Notes: generated by a model from the letters alone, not told the origin. Numbered from the stretch's first letter, positions 25,092-34,150 are shown. The stretch is DNA of 64,000 nt from CAZAMI01 sp964627805 (GCA_964627805.1 CAZVLA010000004.1:9648-73647), one strand, 5' to 3'. Numbers and translations are program-made.

Positions 25092-26255
25092 CTACTTACC
25101 CCTCAATAACTTAATAATTTCTTTAAAACTCATTACGTACGTAGGTATTTTAGATATCTTAGGTATGTAGTGAAGTGCCTTAAAGGAATTAGTAATTACT
25201 TCCTCTACACCAAAATCGCTTAACCTAGTAACGACAGGACATACGTGTTCTAAAATCTTAACGCCTTTAGACGCTAATAACTTAACTTCGTAATTACTTA
25301 GGGGCACTGAGTCATGTACTAATACCCATAATTCTGAGGAGTACTTAGCAGGGCTTAATTCTTTAAGTACTTCGTATAACTTGATTACGTCATCAGATTT
25401 AAGGTGAGGACATCCCACAATAAATAACGTATCCTTACGTAACTCCCTATCATGATGAGCCACGTCCTTAATAAATCTCCTTAAGTCATTAGTGGTTAAG
25501 ATGTTTTTATCAAGTAAATCACTACTTACTTCACCGTAGGTGTATTTAGGAGTGACTGAATCAAGTATGAGTATGGGTGATGATGCGGAGGCACCGAAAG
25601 CAGCTAATAAGGACCTTATTAGCTCTAGATCCTTAACCTTAATACCTAATACGTAAGGTACTTCATGAGGGTATAACTTACCTATTAAGTAACCCAGAGC
25701 CGATGCTTCAAGTTCGTTACGTGGATTAATTGCTTTAATCTCAACAGTAGGACTTAAATTACCTTTATGAATTTCTGAATTACATGTATAACCAACTAAC
25801 GCAGACATCAGTGCTGAGGGACCTCCCTCTCGGTTGGTTTTTGCTCCATAATATGAATTAGCTAGTAGTACGGCATTACTTTCAGCCCAAGCTAAGTGCT
25901 CATTAGGCTTAGGTTCCCTGATGAAGTAGGGTGCGCATGTAAAGCCCTTAGCACCTAATAGAGTTAGGTATTTAACTATCTCGTATTGCTTATTAATGAT
26001 GCTTTCATCAAGCCTTAATCCTCTAAAATCGGTATTCACTACAGCATATGGATTAGCGGTTGTGTATACTTTAAACTTACCTCCTCCTAAGTAGAGATCT
26101 TTAATTAACTTGAGGCCGTAATCACCTATATTGAAGTACGAAATTCCCGATATGTGTGCATGAACTACATTAACTACTTCATTAATACCTAACGCGTTAC
26201 ACACCCTATTAATAACCTCCTTAGCGAGTTCGTAGGGACTTAGAACATTACTCAC
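25092..26255 (-). CDS. AcnX large subunit (phosphomevalonate dehydratase catalytic subunit)
   Basis: A 387-residue AcnX catalytic subunit, an aconitase relative. Seen: the N-terminal VVHAHISGISYFNIGDYG, the FTCAPYF cysteine, AWAESNAVLLANSYYGAKTNREGGP, and VGYTCNSEIH. Later cysteines (VGCPHL, EHVCPVV) are the likely iron-sulfur ligands. With the small subunit it dehydrates mevalonate 5-phosphate. It is flanked by the small subunit gene and the UbiD-type gene with gaps of only 2 bp each, so the three are almost certainly one transcript. Confidence 0.92.
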   Translation of the reverse strand: MSNVLSPYELAKEVINRVCNALGINEVVNVVHAHISGISYFNIGDYGLKLIKDLYLGGGKFKVYTTANPYAVVNTDFRGLRLDESIINKQYEIVKYLTLLGAKGFTCAPYFIREPKPNEHLAWAESNAVLLANSYYGAKTNREGGPSALMSALVGYTCNSEIHKGNLSPTVEIKAINPRNELEASALGYLIGKLYPHEVPYVLGIKVKDLELIRSLLAAFGASASSPILILDSVTPKYTYGEVSSDLLDKNILTTNDLRRFIKDVAHHDRELRKDTLFIVGCPHLKSDDVIKLYEVLKELSPAKYSSELWVLVHDSVPLSNYEVKLLASKGVKILEHVCPVVTRLSDFGVEEVITNSFKALHYIPKISKIPTYVMSFKEIIKLLRGK

Positions 26256-26257
26256 GC

Positions 26258-27589
26258 TTAATCACCTTCATCACCGATTCTAGCCCTCGCGAATAACTCT
26301 CTATTACTTAATGGCGCAGTAGCGTCTATCCCTAACTTAGCGGTTAACCCATCCTTAGAACTAGGGTCTAGGGAGGAGCCACGAGCATTAGTAATTACTA
26401 CTAAATCCCTATCAGCCTGGAAACGAGTAGCTATTGCCCACTCAACATCGTAGGGATTATCCGGGTTAATGTCATCGTCAACTACGACAACGTGCTTTAA
26501 ACTGGGGTGGGCCGCGAAAGCAGCGAATATTGCGGTCTTGCCATCACCCTCACTAAACTTCTTAATGGATATTACAGCATGCAGCCAACCTCCCCCTCCC
26601 CTAGTTAACCTCACCTTAACTACCTTAGGCACCGCCCTAGATACACTACCCCATATAGCCGCCTCCCTGGGTAACCCCATAAGGAGCATGTGTTCAATAC
26701 CTGAAGGTAGTATTATGTGGAAGGGGATATTGTTGATATTGATGTATATTCTATCAACCTTAACAATCGGTTGCTTCCTGACTCTATCATATAGCATTAG
26801 TAAATCCGTGAATGGACCTTCATCAGCTAATTCCTCAGTTATCCTACCCTCGATGACTACTGAGGCACTAGCAGGTATGGGGATTCCGTATTCTGGAGTA
26901 AGTACTATTCCTAAAGGTTCCTTAGTTACGTGGCGATAACCACTTAATTCGAAGGATCCGTATGGGGGCGATATAGAAGCAAGTAATTCTATAATAGGGT
27001 GCACACCGAATACTATAGCAACGGGTGTTTCCTGTCCTTTACCTATATTCTCCTTATAGATACTATATAAATGCCTAGGTACTAACCTTATTACAAGTTC
27101 GTCGTTACTCAGCAACATCAACCTATGTATCGATGCATTATAGTGCTTGGGCATTGAAGGGATTTCGGAAATAACTATTGATGATGTGAAGTAAGGTCCA
27201 CCATCACCTTCGAAGAACTTAATTGCTGGTAAGTTACTTAATGAGCCGTTAAATAATCTGTAGAAACTACTGAAGTCATGTAGTATGAAATAGGAGTTAC
27301 TGATTAATTCATTAATGTCCTTAGGACTTAGACTTATTATATCATTAATTAACTCGTAAAGCTCTTCATCATTACTTATGCCTAAATATCTATATAGAGC
27401 ATCCCTAGAATATATTACGTTACTTACGCATAAGCCGCTAAACCCCTCGACCCTGTATAATACGCATGCTTTCCTAGTCTCAGCATCTTTAATAACCTTA
27501 GTTACTTCATACCTACGTTTCAGAATTCTATCAGTAACCAGTAGTTTTCCTTCCTTGCGTAACTCCTCAATTACCTTACCTAGATCCAT
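26258..27589 (-). CDS. UbiD-family decarboxylase (anhydromevalonate phosphate decarboxylase)
   Basis: A 443-residue prenylated-FMN-dependent UbiD-family decarboxylase. The conserved HPSLKHVVVVDDDINPDNP and EWAIATRFQADRDLVVI segments near the end, the GGGGWLHAVISIKK block, and the earlier GEPFTDL-like DEGPFTDLL (with the catalytic-side Glu) are visible. Beside AcnX it should act as anhydromevalonate phosphate decarboxylase, producing isopentenyl phosphate. The ATG at 27589 is chosen because a GGGAGGTG ribosome-binding site precedes it; the frame stays open to 27610. The cofactor needs a UbiX prenyltransferase, which is not in the window. Confidence 0.92.
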   Translation of the reverse strand: MDLGKVIEELRKEGKLLVTDRILKRRYEVTKVIKDAETRKACVLYRVEGFSGLCVSNVIYSRDALYRYLGISNDEELYELINDIISLSPKDINELISNSYFILHDFSSFYRLFNGSLSNLPAIKFFEGDGGPYFTSSIVISEIPSMPKHYNASIHRLMLLSNDELVIRLVPRHLYSIYKENIGKGQETPVAIVFGVHPIIELLASISPPYGSFELSGYRHVTKEPLGIVLTPEYGIPIPASASVVIEGRITEELADEGPFTDLLMLYDRVRKQPIVKVDRIYININNIPFHIILPSGIEHMLLMGLPREAAIWGSVSRAVPKVVKVRLTRGGGGWLHAVISIKKFSEGDGKTAIFAAFAAHPSLKHVVVVDDDINPDNPYDVEWAIATRFQADRDLVVITNARGSSLDPSSKDGLTAKLGIDATAPLSNRELFARARIGDEGD

Positions 27590-27590
27590 A

Positions 27591-28889
27591 CTACAGTATA
27601 CACCTCCCAACCTTTAGACCATCCTCAAATGTATCTAGGGATAATTTAACCTTGCTAATAACTAAGGCACTAACCTCGCCATTCCAAGGTGTCAGTAGTT
27701 TTATAATGCCTTCATTAAAGTCTACATCCTTAATAATACCTACAGCTACGTCCTTTAGTCTCTTATTAAGTATACCAACTAGTAACCCCTTAATATCATC
27801 GCTCCTCATAACGCATACATCACGCCTGCACTTAAGGAGTTCCATTAAATCCCTAGACTCACTATTTATGACGATGTTTAGTACGTTATAGTATTTACTA
27901 GCAAATAATACGTTATTCTTAATTACGTCCTCGTCAATACCTAAATACCTAGCTAACTCACTCATACCCAGTGTATCACCGCATACTAAGTTCGAGTAAA
28001 TTAGCTTGATGTCATTGATCTTGACTAACCTCTCCTTAGCATTTAAGAAGTACTTTCTATAGGCTTCAGCCCTTAGTAACCTTCTCTCCTCTCTACTCCT
28101 CTCCCTAACCTTAGTAGGTCTTGGTGCTTTAATCACCCTTACAGAATCCGGTAGGGACTTCGTTAAGTACTTAAAGACCTCATCGTCAAGTACTACTACG
28201 TGAGTAGGTTTTAACCATCTAATTAAGGCTAACTTATGGGTTAGTGCTGCGTGGGAGTTTAACCAACCATCTGTATTAATAACCACTGTCGAAACTCCGT
28301 ATGATAAGGCGGAACTTACTAAATCAATAACGGCTGCTATTATTGAGTCTTGACAGTACTGAGGAGCTATGCACCCTACAAACCTTATTTCGGTGGGTGT
28401 TAAGTCCCTCTGCCATAGAAAGTGTTTTTCCGGAATGGCTAAAGCTATCGTTGCTGGTAGTGCTATGTCCTCTTGACCTACGTCAGCGTCGATTATACCT
28501 ACCTTAACACCGTACCTCATCAATGTATTAGTTATGAACGCCGTTAATGTGGTCTTGCCAGACTCAACAGGACCCACTACAACTATTAGTGACTTACCTA
28601 CTCTTTCCGTATCCTTAACCAACCCCTCACTAATCTTCAGCCAATCATCGATAACCTCCTCACCCTCCTTAGGCTCCTCAAGCGATGCTCCACTACCTAA
28701 TACTACATTAACTTCACTTCTCTCAATAGCCTTTACTGCATAACTCCTTAATCTATGAATGATTACCTGTGAATTACTGCCGTATATAGCACCAACGAGT
28801 AGTACGCTACCGCTCTTCACGGTAATCCTAGCGGGTCCAGTAACTCTTACTACCTTACCTTCATCAAGCACTAGGTTCACATTCATCAC
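27591..28889 (-). CDS. Clp1/Grc3-type polynucleotide 5'-kinase
   Basis: A 432-residue protein of the Clp1 family. The central kinase domain has P-loop VVGPVESGKTTLTAF, Walker B IIDADVGQEDIALPA, the LTPTEIRFVGCIAPQYCQDS base-binding region, and VVINTDGW. An N-terminal beta domain (about 1-90) and a C-terminal beta domain flank it, as in the characterised Pyrococcus enzyme that phosphorylates RNA and DNA 5' ends. It is the first gene of the leftward operon with ubiD, acnX and tmk; its stop codon directly abuts the UbiD start. The start is GTG followed by ATG. Confidence 0.9.
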   Translation of the reverse strand: MMNVNLVLDEGKVVRVTGPARITVKSGSVLLVGAIYGSNSQVIIHRLRSYAVKAIERSEVNVVLGSGASLEEPKEGEEVIDDWLKISEGLVKDTERVGKSLIVVVGPVESGKTTLTAFITNTLMRYGVKVGIIDADVGQEDIALPATIALAIPEKHFLWQRDLTPTEIRFVGCIAPQYCQDSIIAAVIDLVSSALSYGVSTVVINTDGWLNSHAALTHKLALIRWLKPTHVVVLDDEVFKYLTKSLPDSVRVIKAPRPTKVRERSREERRLLRAEAYRKYFLNAKERLVKINDIKLIYSNLVCGDTLGMSELARYLGIDEDVIKNNVLFASKYYNVLNIVINSESRDLMELLKCRRDVCVMRSDDIKGLLVGILNKRLKDVAVGIIKDVDFNEGIIKLLTPWNGEVSALVISKVKLSLDTFEDGLKVGRCIL

Positions 28890-29020
28890 AACACCCCCTA
28901 ACCTAATGCTTGACTACTTAGTTAGTGCATCGTTACTAGTTACTCAAGAATATAGTTAAGTAGCGGGATAAGTATATAGCTAAATTATCGCCTGTAGCTA
29001 CGTTATTAACTGGTTAAGGT

Positions 29021-29857
29021 ATGCGGGATGCATGCTCATGGCTGAGAAAGGCAATCGGGTACGTACTTAGGAAGAGAATTAAGTTAGTTAAGGATTTAGG
29101 TCAGCATCTAATGATTTGCTGTAGCTTAGGGAAGCATGTATGTTCTGAGTTAAGGAGAATCAACGCTGAGTCAGTCCTAGAGATAGGCTCAGGTACGGGT
29201 TTCTTGACGGCGTTCATACTCTCATGCACTAATAAAGTCGTAGCTATTGAGTTAGATCATAGGTTAGCATCATTGTGTGAGGAATTACTAGGTAATAATC
29301 CGAAGTTACACGTAATAGTCGGTGATGGTCTCCAAGTTTTAAGAGAATCATCAATACTTGGTATAGACTCCGTAGTCAGTAATACACCATTTTATATATC
29401 GACGCCACTAATCATGAGTTTCATAAAGTCTAAGTATAGGTATGCAGTCCTAACACTACAAAGGGAAGTAGCTGATAGATTAGTAGCTGAACCAGGCACT
29501 AGGGAGTATGGAAGATTATCCGTAATAGTGAAGTTATTCGCGAAAGCTGAGGTTATTAGATACTTCAGTAGGTCATGCTTTATGCCTAAGCCTGAGGTTG
29601 ATGTAGCATTAGTTAGGATCTCTAAAATTAATGCGTGGATTGACGAATACACTGTATTTGAGAAGTTTCTTGCGTGTGCCTTTAGTCAGAGGAGGAGGAA
29701 AGCATCCAAGGTCGTGCTTAAGTGCCTTAATGAACTAGGTTATCAACCCGACTTAGTCTGTAAGTCGTTACTAGATACCTTAAGTGATAGGAGGGTATTT
29801 CAGTTATCACCTAGTGAGTTCTGGCGGATTTTTGTTAGGTGTATTAGGGGTAGCTAG
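29021..29857 (+). CDS. rsmA: 16S rRNA dimethyladenosine transferase KsgA/Dim1
   Basis: A 278-residue member of the universal KsgA/Dim1 family, which dimethylates two adjacent adenosines near the 3' end of 16S rRNA. Seen: KDLGQHLMI at the N-terminus, SAM motif LEIGSGTGFLTAFIL, acidic motif VVAIELDH, GDGLQ, and catalytic motif IV SNTPFYISTP (N-x-P-F/Y). The C-terminal helical domain includes FSQRRRKASKVL, the RNA-binding R-R-K segment. It ends 14 bp inside the convergent DUF134 gene. Confidence 0.95.
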   Translation: MRDACSWLRKAIGYVLRKRIKLVKDLGQHLMICCSLGKHVCSELRRINAESVLEIGSGTGFLTAFILSCTNKVVAIELDHRLASLCEELLGNNPKLHVIVGDGLQVLRESSILGIDSVVSNTPFYISTPLIMSFIKSKYRYAVLTLQREVADRLVAEPGTREYGRLSVIVKLFAKAEVIRYFSRSCFMPKPEVDVALVRISKINAWIDEYTVFEKFLACAFSQRRRKASKVVLKCLNELGYQPDLVCKSLLDTLSDRRVFQLSPSEFWRIFVRCIRGS

Positions 29858-30164
29858 GTGAGATGACTATAGGCTTAACCTCGACTAGAGCCTTAACGAT
29901 CTTCCTCCTACCTTCATTAAGTAACCTCCATAAGGTACCCCTAGAAATGCCCATCTTATTAGCTGCTTCGCTTTGTGAGTAATTTTCTAAGTAGACTAGA
30001 CGTAGTGCTTCAAGCTCATCTGGAGCTATGACAACAGCATCTGCGGGTGTTTGGGGTAAGGTCTTCATGGGTACGAATACTACGTTACCCACTGTAAAAC
30101 TGATTACTCTAGGTTTAGGTGGTCTACCCCTACCTCTCCATCTTCGCCTAAATCTACCATGCAT
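29844..30164 (-). CDS. UPF0251/DUF134 helix-turn-helix protein
   Basis: A 106-residue member of the DUF134 family. The basic N-terminus (GRFRRRWRGRGRPPKPR) is followed by APDELEALRLVYLENYSQSEAANKMGISRGTLWRLL, a sigma-70-region-4-like helix-turn-helix. The invariant DELEALRL motif supports the call. Probably a DNA-binding regulator; targets unknown. It overlaps the 3' end of ksgA by 14 bp and has its own upstream region facing the RNase H-like protein gene. Confidence 0.9.
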   Translation of the reverse strand: MHGRFRRRWRGRGRPPKPRVISFTVGNVVFVPMKTLPQTPADAVVIAPDELEALRLVYLENYSQSEAANKMGISRGTLWRLLNEGRRKIVKALVEVKPIVISPSYP

Positions 30165-30230
30165 AACTCATCACCACCTACGACTCATTACGCGTAGGAA
30201 GTATTTAATCACATAGTTAATTAGCTGGGG

Positions 30231-30923
30231 TTACTCCCTCTTACCCTCCCTTAAGGCTAAGGCTAATGCAGCTCTTAAGTTACTGTCTTTGGGCACGGCA
30301 AGGCCCTTTATTGACGGTACTAAGTAATTACTTAGCTCCTTACTTGATCTTGCTTCGTTCACTAAGTAAGTCTCGAATCCCTCTAGGAGGCACCTTGATA
30401 GTATTTCAAAAGCCAAGTTAATTAACCTCCTATCACTAGGCTCACCGACTCTTACGATTACCCTCTTAGGTTCTAACTCACTAACAACGCTCTTTAATTT
30501 GTTAATGAATTCATCAATATCCTTACTATATCCCAGATCCACTAATACGTCGTTAGACAGTATTGCATAGGCTATCTCCTTACCTAGGTCAATACCACAT
30601 AGAATTACGGGTTTACCACCTACCCCAAGCGTCTCTAGAATTACCCTCTTAACGTCATGTACTCCCCTAAGAGTAACAACCTTACCAGTTATATTACGTA
30701 AGTTAATCCTGCATTCAGTCATAATTACCCTAGTAGCTTCTGAGTCAATCACTAGTAAAGTATCCTTGGACTGCGTATTTAATTCACTGCATAAGTCATT
30801 AATTACTGAGAAAGTTATTCCGTACTCCTTAGCTAATCTAATGAATTCCCTGAATAACTTGGGATTATATATAAACACCTTAATATTAACTACTTCACCC
30901 GCTACCCTACCACCCACCCTCAT
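30231..30923 (-). CDS. Unknown protein with possible RNase H-like fold
   Basis: I do not recognise this protein of about 231 residues. The N-terminal half is alpha/beta (VFIYNPKLFREFIRLAKEYG; TLLVIDSEATRVI). The second half begins CGIDLGKEIAYAILSNDVLVDLG and continues VIVRVGEP, a strand order like that of RNase H/RuvC-like nucleases (D-x-G, then a turn of strands). The catalytic completeness is unproven. The frame is open to 31007, but that would overlap the divergent RecA-like gene, so I choose the ATG at 30923. Adjacency to a RecA-like ATPase suggests a DNA repair or recombination link. Confidence 0.55.
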   Translation of the reverse strand: MRVGGRVAGEVVNIKVFIYNPKLFREFIRLAKEYGITFSVINDLCSELNTQSKDTLLVIDSEATRVIMTECRINLRNITGKVVTLRGVHDVKRVILETLGVGGKPVILCGIDLGKEIAYAILSNDVLVDLGYSKDIDEFINKLKSVVSELEPKRVIVRVGEPSDRRLINLAFEILSRCLLEGFETYLVNEARSSKELSNYLVPSIKGLAVPKDSNLRAALALALREGKRE

Positions 30924-30984
30924 GTTGCTAAGGAGTGAATAAATCCTTAGGTAGTGAGTTATTATTATCCCTCCCAAAGTAGAT

Positions 30985-31623
30985 GTGTTTGGGAAAAGGT
31001 TGGACATAGCAAGTACTGTAGTAAGTCATGGTAGAGGTGTAATAACGTTAATATACGGTGTTGCAGGTAGTGGTAAGACTAACTTAGCACTCCATATACT
31101 TAAGGTAATAGCGGAATCCTCTCCAAGGAGCCTTAAGCATTACTACATAAGTACTGAAGGGAGTATATTCGCTCATTTGATAGACCGGTACGGATTAGCT
31201 AGATTTGATAATATAGAGTTCACTGAAGTGGTTAATTTGGATCACCTCCTAGAGGCTGTACTTAATATATACGTTACTGAGAGCGTAGGTATGGTTATAA
31301 TTGATAGCGTTAATAATCATTATAGGTTAGAGGTACTCTACAATAGAAACGCTAACACCCTCTTGAATTTAGTAATGGCTACCTTATTGAGTATAGCTAA
31401 AGCAAGTAAATACCCCGCATTAGTTACAGCACAGACAACCATTAGTGAATTAGGTGATGTTAAAGTCAGCGGTGAGTCCATACTTAAGTACTGGTGTGAT
31501 AATGTAGTTAGGCTTGAGCATATCAATGAAAAGAGGGAGGCGTGCTTTGAAGCACCGAGTAACTTAAGAGGTCTGTGCATCCCCTTCACTATAGGTGAGG
31601 AAGGTGTTAAATCAGGAGAGTAG
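30985..31623 (+). CDS. RecA-superfamily ATPase (RadB/KaiC-like)
   Basis: A 212-residue single-domain RecA-like ATPase. P-loop YGVAGSGKTNLALHI (about 24-38), Walker B VGMVIIDSVNNHYR (about 100-113), and a TAQTT motif like the Q-containing RecA motif 3. It lacks the N-terminal helix-hairpin-helix domain of RadA, so it belongs to the RadB/aRadC-like paralogue class thought to assist recombination. Start is GTG. Its 3' end overlaps the GTG start of carS by 29 bp. The divergent upstream gene may be functionally linked. Confidence 0.85.
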   Translation: MFGKRLDIASTVVSHGRGVITLIYGVAGSGKTNLALHILKVIAESSPRSLKHYYISTEGSIFAHLIDRYGLARFDNIEFTEVVNLDHLLEAVLNIYVTESVGMVIIDSVNNHYRLEVLYNRNANTLLNLVMATLLSIAKASKYPALVTAQTTISELGDVKVSGESILKYWCDNVVRLEHINEKREACFEAPSNLRGLCIPFTIGEEGVKSGE

Positions 31624-32158
31624 TGAGGTAATAAACTTCATATTAATCACGGTTACATACTTCTTACCGGCATTGATAGCTAATGGCGCTCCCGTCGTGT
31701 TTATAGGTAAGTTAGTAAAGAGACCTAGACCCTTAGATAGGAATGTATTGTTCATTGATGGTAAACCTATCTTAGGACCTAATAAGACGTTAGAAGGGTT
31801 TATTATAGGTGTAGCTTCAGGACTAATAGTTGGTGTTGCGTATTCACTAATATTCAATAATGTTAACTTCACGATATACGGATTAACCATGGGTCTAGGG
31901 GCTATGGTTGGTGACGCTTTTAACTCATTCATTAAGAGAAGACTAAGCATAAGGAGCGGTGACCCGTTCATACCGATGGATCAGTTAAGCTTCATAGTTT
32001 CATCCTACCTACTTGTTAAGGTATTACGGATAGACAGGTTATGCGGTATTAACCTGGGTCTTAAGTACTTCTCAATGATTGTAGTGATAGTGTTAATACT
32101 GCACCCACTCTCGAATCTAGTGTCGTATGTACTAGGACTTAAGGATAAACCTTGGTGA
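31595..32158 (+). CDS. carS: CDP-archaeol synthase
   Basis: A 187-residue integral membrane CTP-transferase that makes CDP-archaeol from CTP and unsaturated archaetidic acid in archaeal lipid synthesis. Four to five hydrophobic segments are visible (FILITVTYFLPALIANGAPVV; FIIGVASGLIVGVAYSLIF; GLTMGLGAMVGDAF; MIVVIVLILHPLSNLVSY). The family motifs LGPNKTLEGF and GDAFNSFIKRRL...GDPFIPMDQL are intact. It overlaps the RecA-like gene and abuts the convergent nop10 stop. Start is GTG at 31595 or 31604. Confidence 0.93.
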   Translation: MRKVLNQESSEVINFILITVTYFLPALIANGAPVVFIGKLVKRPRPLDRNVLFIDGKPILGPNKTLEGFIIGVASGLIVGVAYSLIFNNVNFTIYGLTMGLGAMVGDAFNSFIKRRLSIRSGDPFIPMDQLSFIVSSYLLVKVLRIDRLCGINLGLKYFSMIVVIVLILHPLSNLVSYVLGLKDKPW

Positions 32159-32335
32159 TTAATCAGTGCTTTCTAGTTCCCTCTCCAATTTAAACATAAC
32201 TCTGTACTTCACGTACTTATCCTCTGGTGAGAATCTTGGTGGATGAGCTACTCTAGTAGGTTCACCGCATTTAGGGCACTCCTCCCTTAGTGTGTACGTA
32301 CCGCATTTAGGGCATTTCCTGAGTAGGAACTTCAT
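32159..32335 (-). CDS. nop10: H/ACA RNP protein Nop10
   Basis: A 58-residue protein. It reads MKFLLRKCPKCGTYTLREEC and continues with PKCG, giving two CxxC zinc knuckles (Cys 8, 11, 20, 23). Then comes TRVAHPPRFSPEDKYVKYR, the conserved Nop10 tail that binds Cbf5. It is a core subunit of H/ACA RNPs that guide pseudouridylation. The start ATG overlaps the stop codon of aIF2alpha (ATGA), a common archaeal arrangement, so the two are translationally coupled. Confidence 0.95.
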   Translation of the reverse strand: MKFLLRKCPKCGTYTLREECPKCGEPTRVAHPPRFSPEDKYVKYRVMFKLERELESTD

Positions 32336-33138
32336 CGCCTAATCTTCTCCCTCCTAAATTCATAGCTAAGATCTAACTCATCACTTAACTTCTCAACACC
32401 ACTTAAGTAACTCTGCAGAATCTTCTCAGCGGTTTTATAGTCAGTAGCTATTACCTCCACTCTATAACGCGGGGCACCTACTGAATAAACCCTTATAGCG
32501 GTGTCCTTACTCATGGGCACATCCTTAAGTGGTTCTCCCAGAGCTTTCTTAATCCTCTCAACCCCGTCAGGCTTTAGGGAGAACATAGTTATTATACCAC
32601 ATATCTTAACCTTCTTAATCGTTATGTGCTTTCTAATCTGCTCCATTAAAGGTTCGATCCACTCCTCAGGTACTCCAGCTTCCCTTAACACATCCTCACC
32701 TCTATAGGCGGCCTCCTCAAAAGCAGCGTATATCTCACCATAGTAGTCCTCCAACTTCCACCCGACCTCATCGTATGCCTCATCAAGGGACTTACCTATG
32801 CTCCTGGCAGTCATCTCAAGAATCTTTTCAGCTCTTTGAGCCCTTTTCCACTCAAGAATTTTCTTCCTCTGCTCGCTGGGATTTACCCTCTTTAGGGATA
32901 CGTCGATGTGCCCCTTCCTCCTATCAACCCTTATTACCTTAACAACGACCTTCTGTCCCTCCCTAACTACGGACCTTATATCCCTCACCCACTTAGAACT
33001 CACTTCAGACCAAGGTAGGTAGGCTTCTTTACCTCCGTACTCGTCTAACGTCATGTAGGCACCATAATCGAATACCTTCGTTACCGTACCTACGACTAAC
33101 TCACCTACGCTGGGCATCGGCTTACGCTTCCTTACCAA
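32332..33138 (-). CDS. eif2a: Translation initiation factor aIF2 alpha subunit
   Basis: A 268-residue aIF2alpha. The N-terminal S1 domain is clear (GELVVGTVTKVFDYGAYMTL, continuing EYGGKEAYLPWSEVSS). The KGHIDVSLKRV strand, a helical middle domain, and a C-terminal alpha/beta domain (MFSLKPDGVERIKKAL) complete the family order. The trimeric aIF2 brings initiator tRNA to the ribosome. The start is TTG with a GGTGGTG ribosome-binding site, followed by VRKRKPMPSVGEL; an ATG seven codons in (MPSVGEL) is possible. Co-transcribed with Nop10, and probably with S27e and L44e 120 bp upstream. Confidence 0.95.
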   Translation of the reverse strand: MVRKRKPMPSVGELVVGTVTKVFDYGAYMTLDEYGGKEAYLPWSEVSSKWVRDIRSVVREGQKVVVKVIRVDRRKGHIDVSLKRVNPSEQRKKILEWKRAQRAEKILEMTARSIGKSLDEAYDEVGWKLEDYYGEIYAAFEEAAYRGEDVLREAGVPEEWIEPLMEQIRKHITIKKVKICGIITMFSLKPDGVERIKKALGEPLKDVPMSKDTAIRVYSVGAPRYRVEVIATDYKTAEKILQSYLSGVEKLSDELDLSYEFRREKIRR

Positions 33139-33258
33139 GCAACACCACCTTACATAAACTTAGGGCTGGGTTTTTAAGGAATACCATACTAGTCAGTACT
33201 ACAATGAATTATGTTAAAGTACTTAAGCTTAATTTTAGTGTGACTGTTTTATGTGGTG

Positions 33259-33456
33259 CTAACCTAGTATCTTAACTATATCACCTAAAATCTTGGCCTT
33301 ACCACCAGTAGGCACCACTAAGATTGTACCGCATACTAGGCATCTTGCCGGGAATGTTGCGTGGTCAAACACTACCTGCTCATTACCGCATGAAGGACAT
33401 CTAACCTTAACGAATCTAGACTTAGGCATGGGTATGAGTATCTTCCTCTTCTTCAT
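33259..33456 (-). CDS. rps27e: Ribosomal protein S27e
   Basis: A 65-residue zinc-binding small-subunit protein. The pattern FVKVRCPSCGNEQVVFDHAT followed by ARCLVCG gives the four zinc cysteines (CPSC, CLVC). The order L44e-S27e-aIF2alpha-Nop10 is a classic archaeal cluster. Its ATG overlaps the L44e stop codon, indicating coupling. Confidence 0.96.
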   Translation of the reverse strand: MKKRKILIPMPKSRFVKVRCPSCGNEQVVFDHATFPARCLVCGTILVVPTGGKAKILGDIVKILG

Positions 33457-33746
33457 TACTTAGTCACCTCCACTAACTCGGCCTTCTTAAGCCTTATACC
33501 CTCCCTATGCTGTATGTATCCACACTTTGTGCATTTAAGTTTAAGGACTACCTTTTTAGTTACCTTAGCAAATCTCTTCTGCTCAGGCTTCCTCTTACTT
33601 CCATAACCCTCCTGCTTCCTCCTATACCTCCTCTCACCCTCAGCTAATGCTCTCCTCTTACCGTGCTTATAGATCGTAACGCTATGTAGTGTATGTGTCC
33701 TGCATCTGGGGCAGTACGTTCTTATCCTCTTAGGTATCCTCAACAC
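33456..33746 (-). CDS. rpl44e: Ribosomal protein L44e
   Basis: A 96-residue large-subunit protein. PKRIRTYCPRCRTHTLH at the N-terminus and LKCTKCGYIQHREGIRLKK near the C-terminus give the four zinc cysteines. The middle is very basic (EGERRYRRKQEGYGSKRKPE), the rRNA-binding part. First gene of the leftward L44e-S27e-aIF2alpha-Nop10 cluster. An in-frame GTG start is followed by LRIPKRIR. Confidence 0.96.
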   Translation of the reverse strand: MLRIPKRIRTYCPRCRTHTLHSVTIYKHGKRRALAEGERRYRRKQEGYGSKRKPEQKRFAKVTKKVVLKLKCTKCGYIQHREGIRLKKAELVEVTK

Positions 33747-33819
33747 TCACACCTACGAGCACCTTATATTAAGTGACTTAAATACCTTCCGCCTAAGTAG
33801 TTTAAGGTTGGTTAAGGTC

Positions 33820-34107
33820 CTACCTAGTAACTCCTCTCTTCTTTCTCTCACTTTCAGGTCTGACCTTAATGACTCCTAGGAATATCGCGCAGCTTACGCA
33901 GTAGCACTTAGTTACTGGGTACCTAGCTATTATAGCTCCCTTCTTCTCTAACTCAGCAGCTAATTGAGGGTCAACTGGTGAGTACCACCTAGTTACGCAT
34001 ATGGCTTTATCAGCAGGTACTAACCTACCGCATTGATCGCAGTGTACTAATCTAACGGACCCCTTAGCACCCTTATGTCTACCCCTATTCTCCCTCTTCT
34101 TAGGCAT
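33820..34107 (-). CDS. rps26e: Ribosomal protein S26e
   Basis: A 95-residue small-subunit protein, MPKKRENRGRHKG at its N-terminus, with VHCDQCGRLVPADKAI and TKCYCVSCAIFLGVIK supplying the zinc cysteines. S26e lies at the mRNA exit region. I start at the ATG at 34107; three more codons are open upstream. Separate from L44e by 73 bp but on the same strand, so it may join that transcript. Confidence 0.93.
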   Translation of the reverse strand: MPKKRENRGRHKGAKGSVRLVHCDQCGRLVPADKAICVTRWYSPVDPQLAAELEKKGAIIARYPVTKCYCVSCAIFLGVIKVRPESERKKRGVTR

Positions 34108-34150
34108 CCTAAGCACCTTGTGCTACTCTACCTAAGCCTTAAAATAGGTT

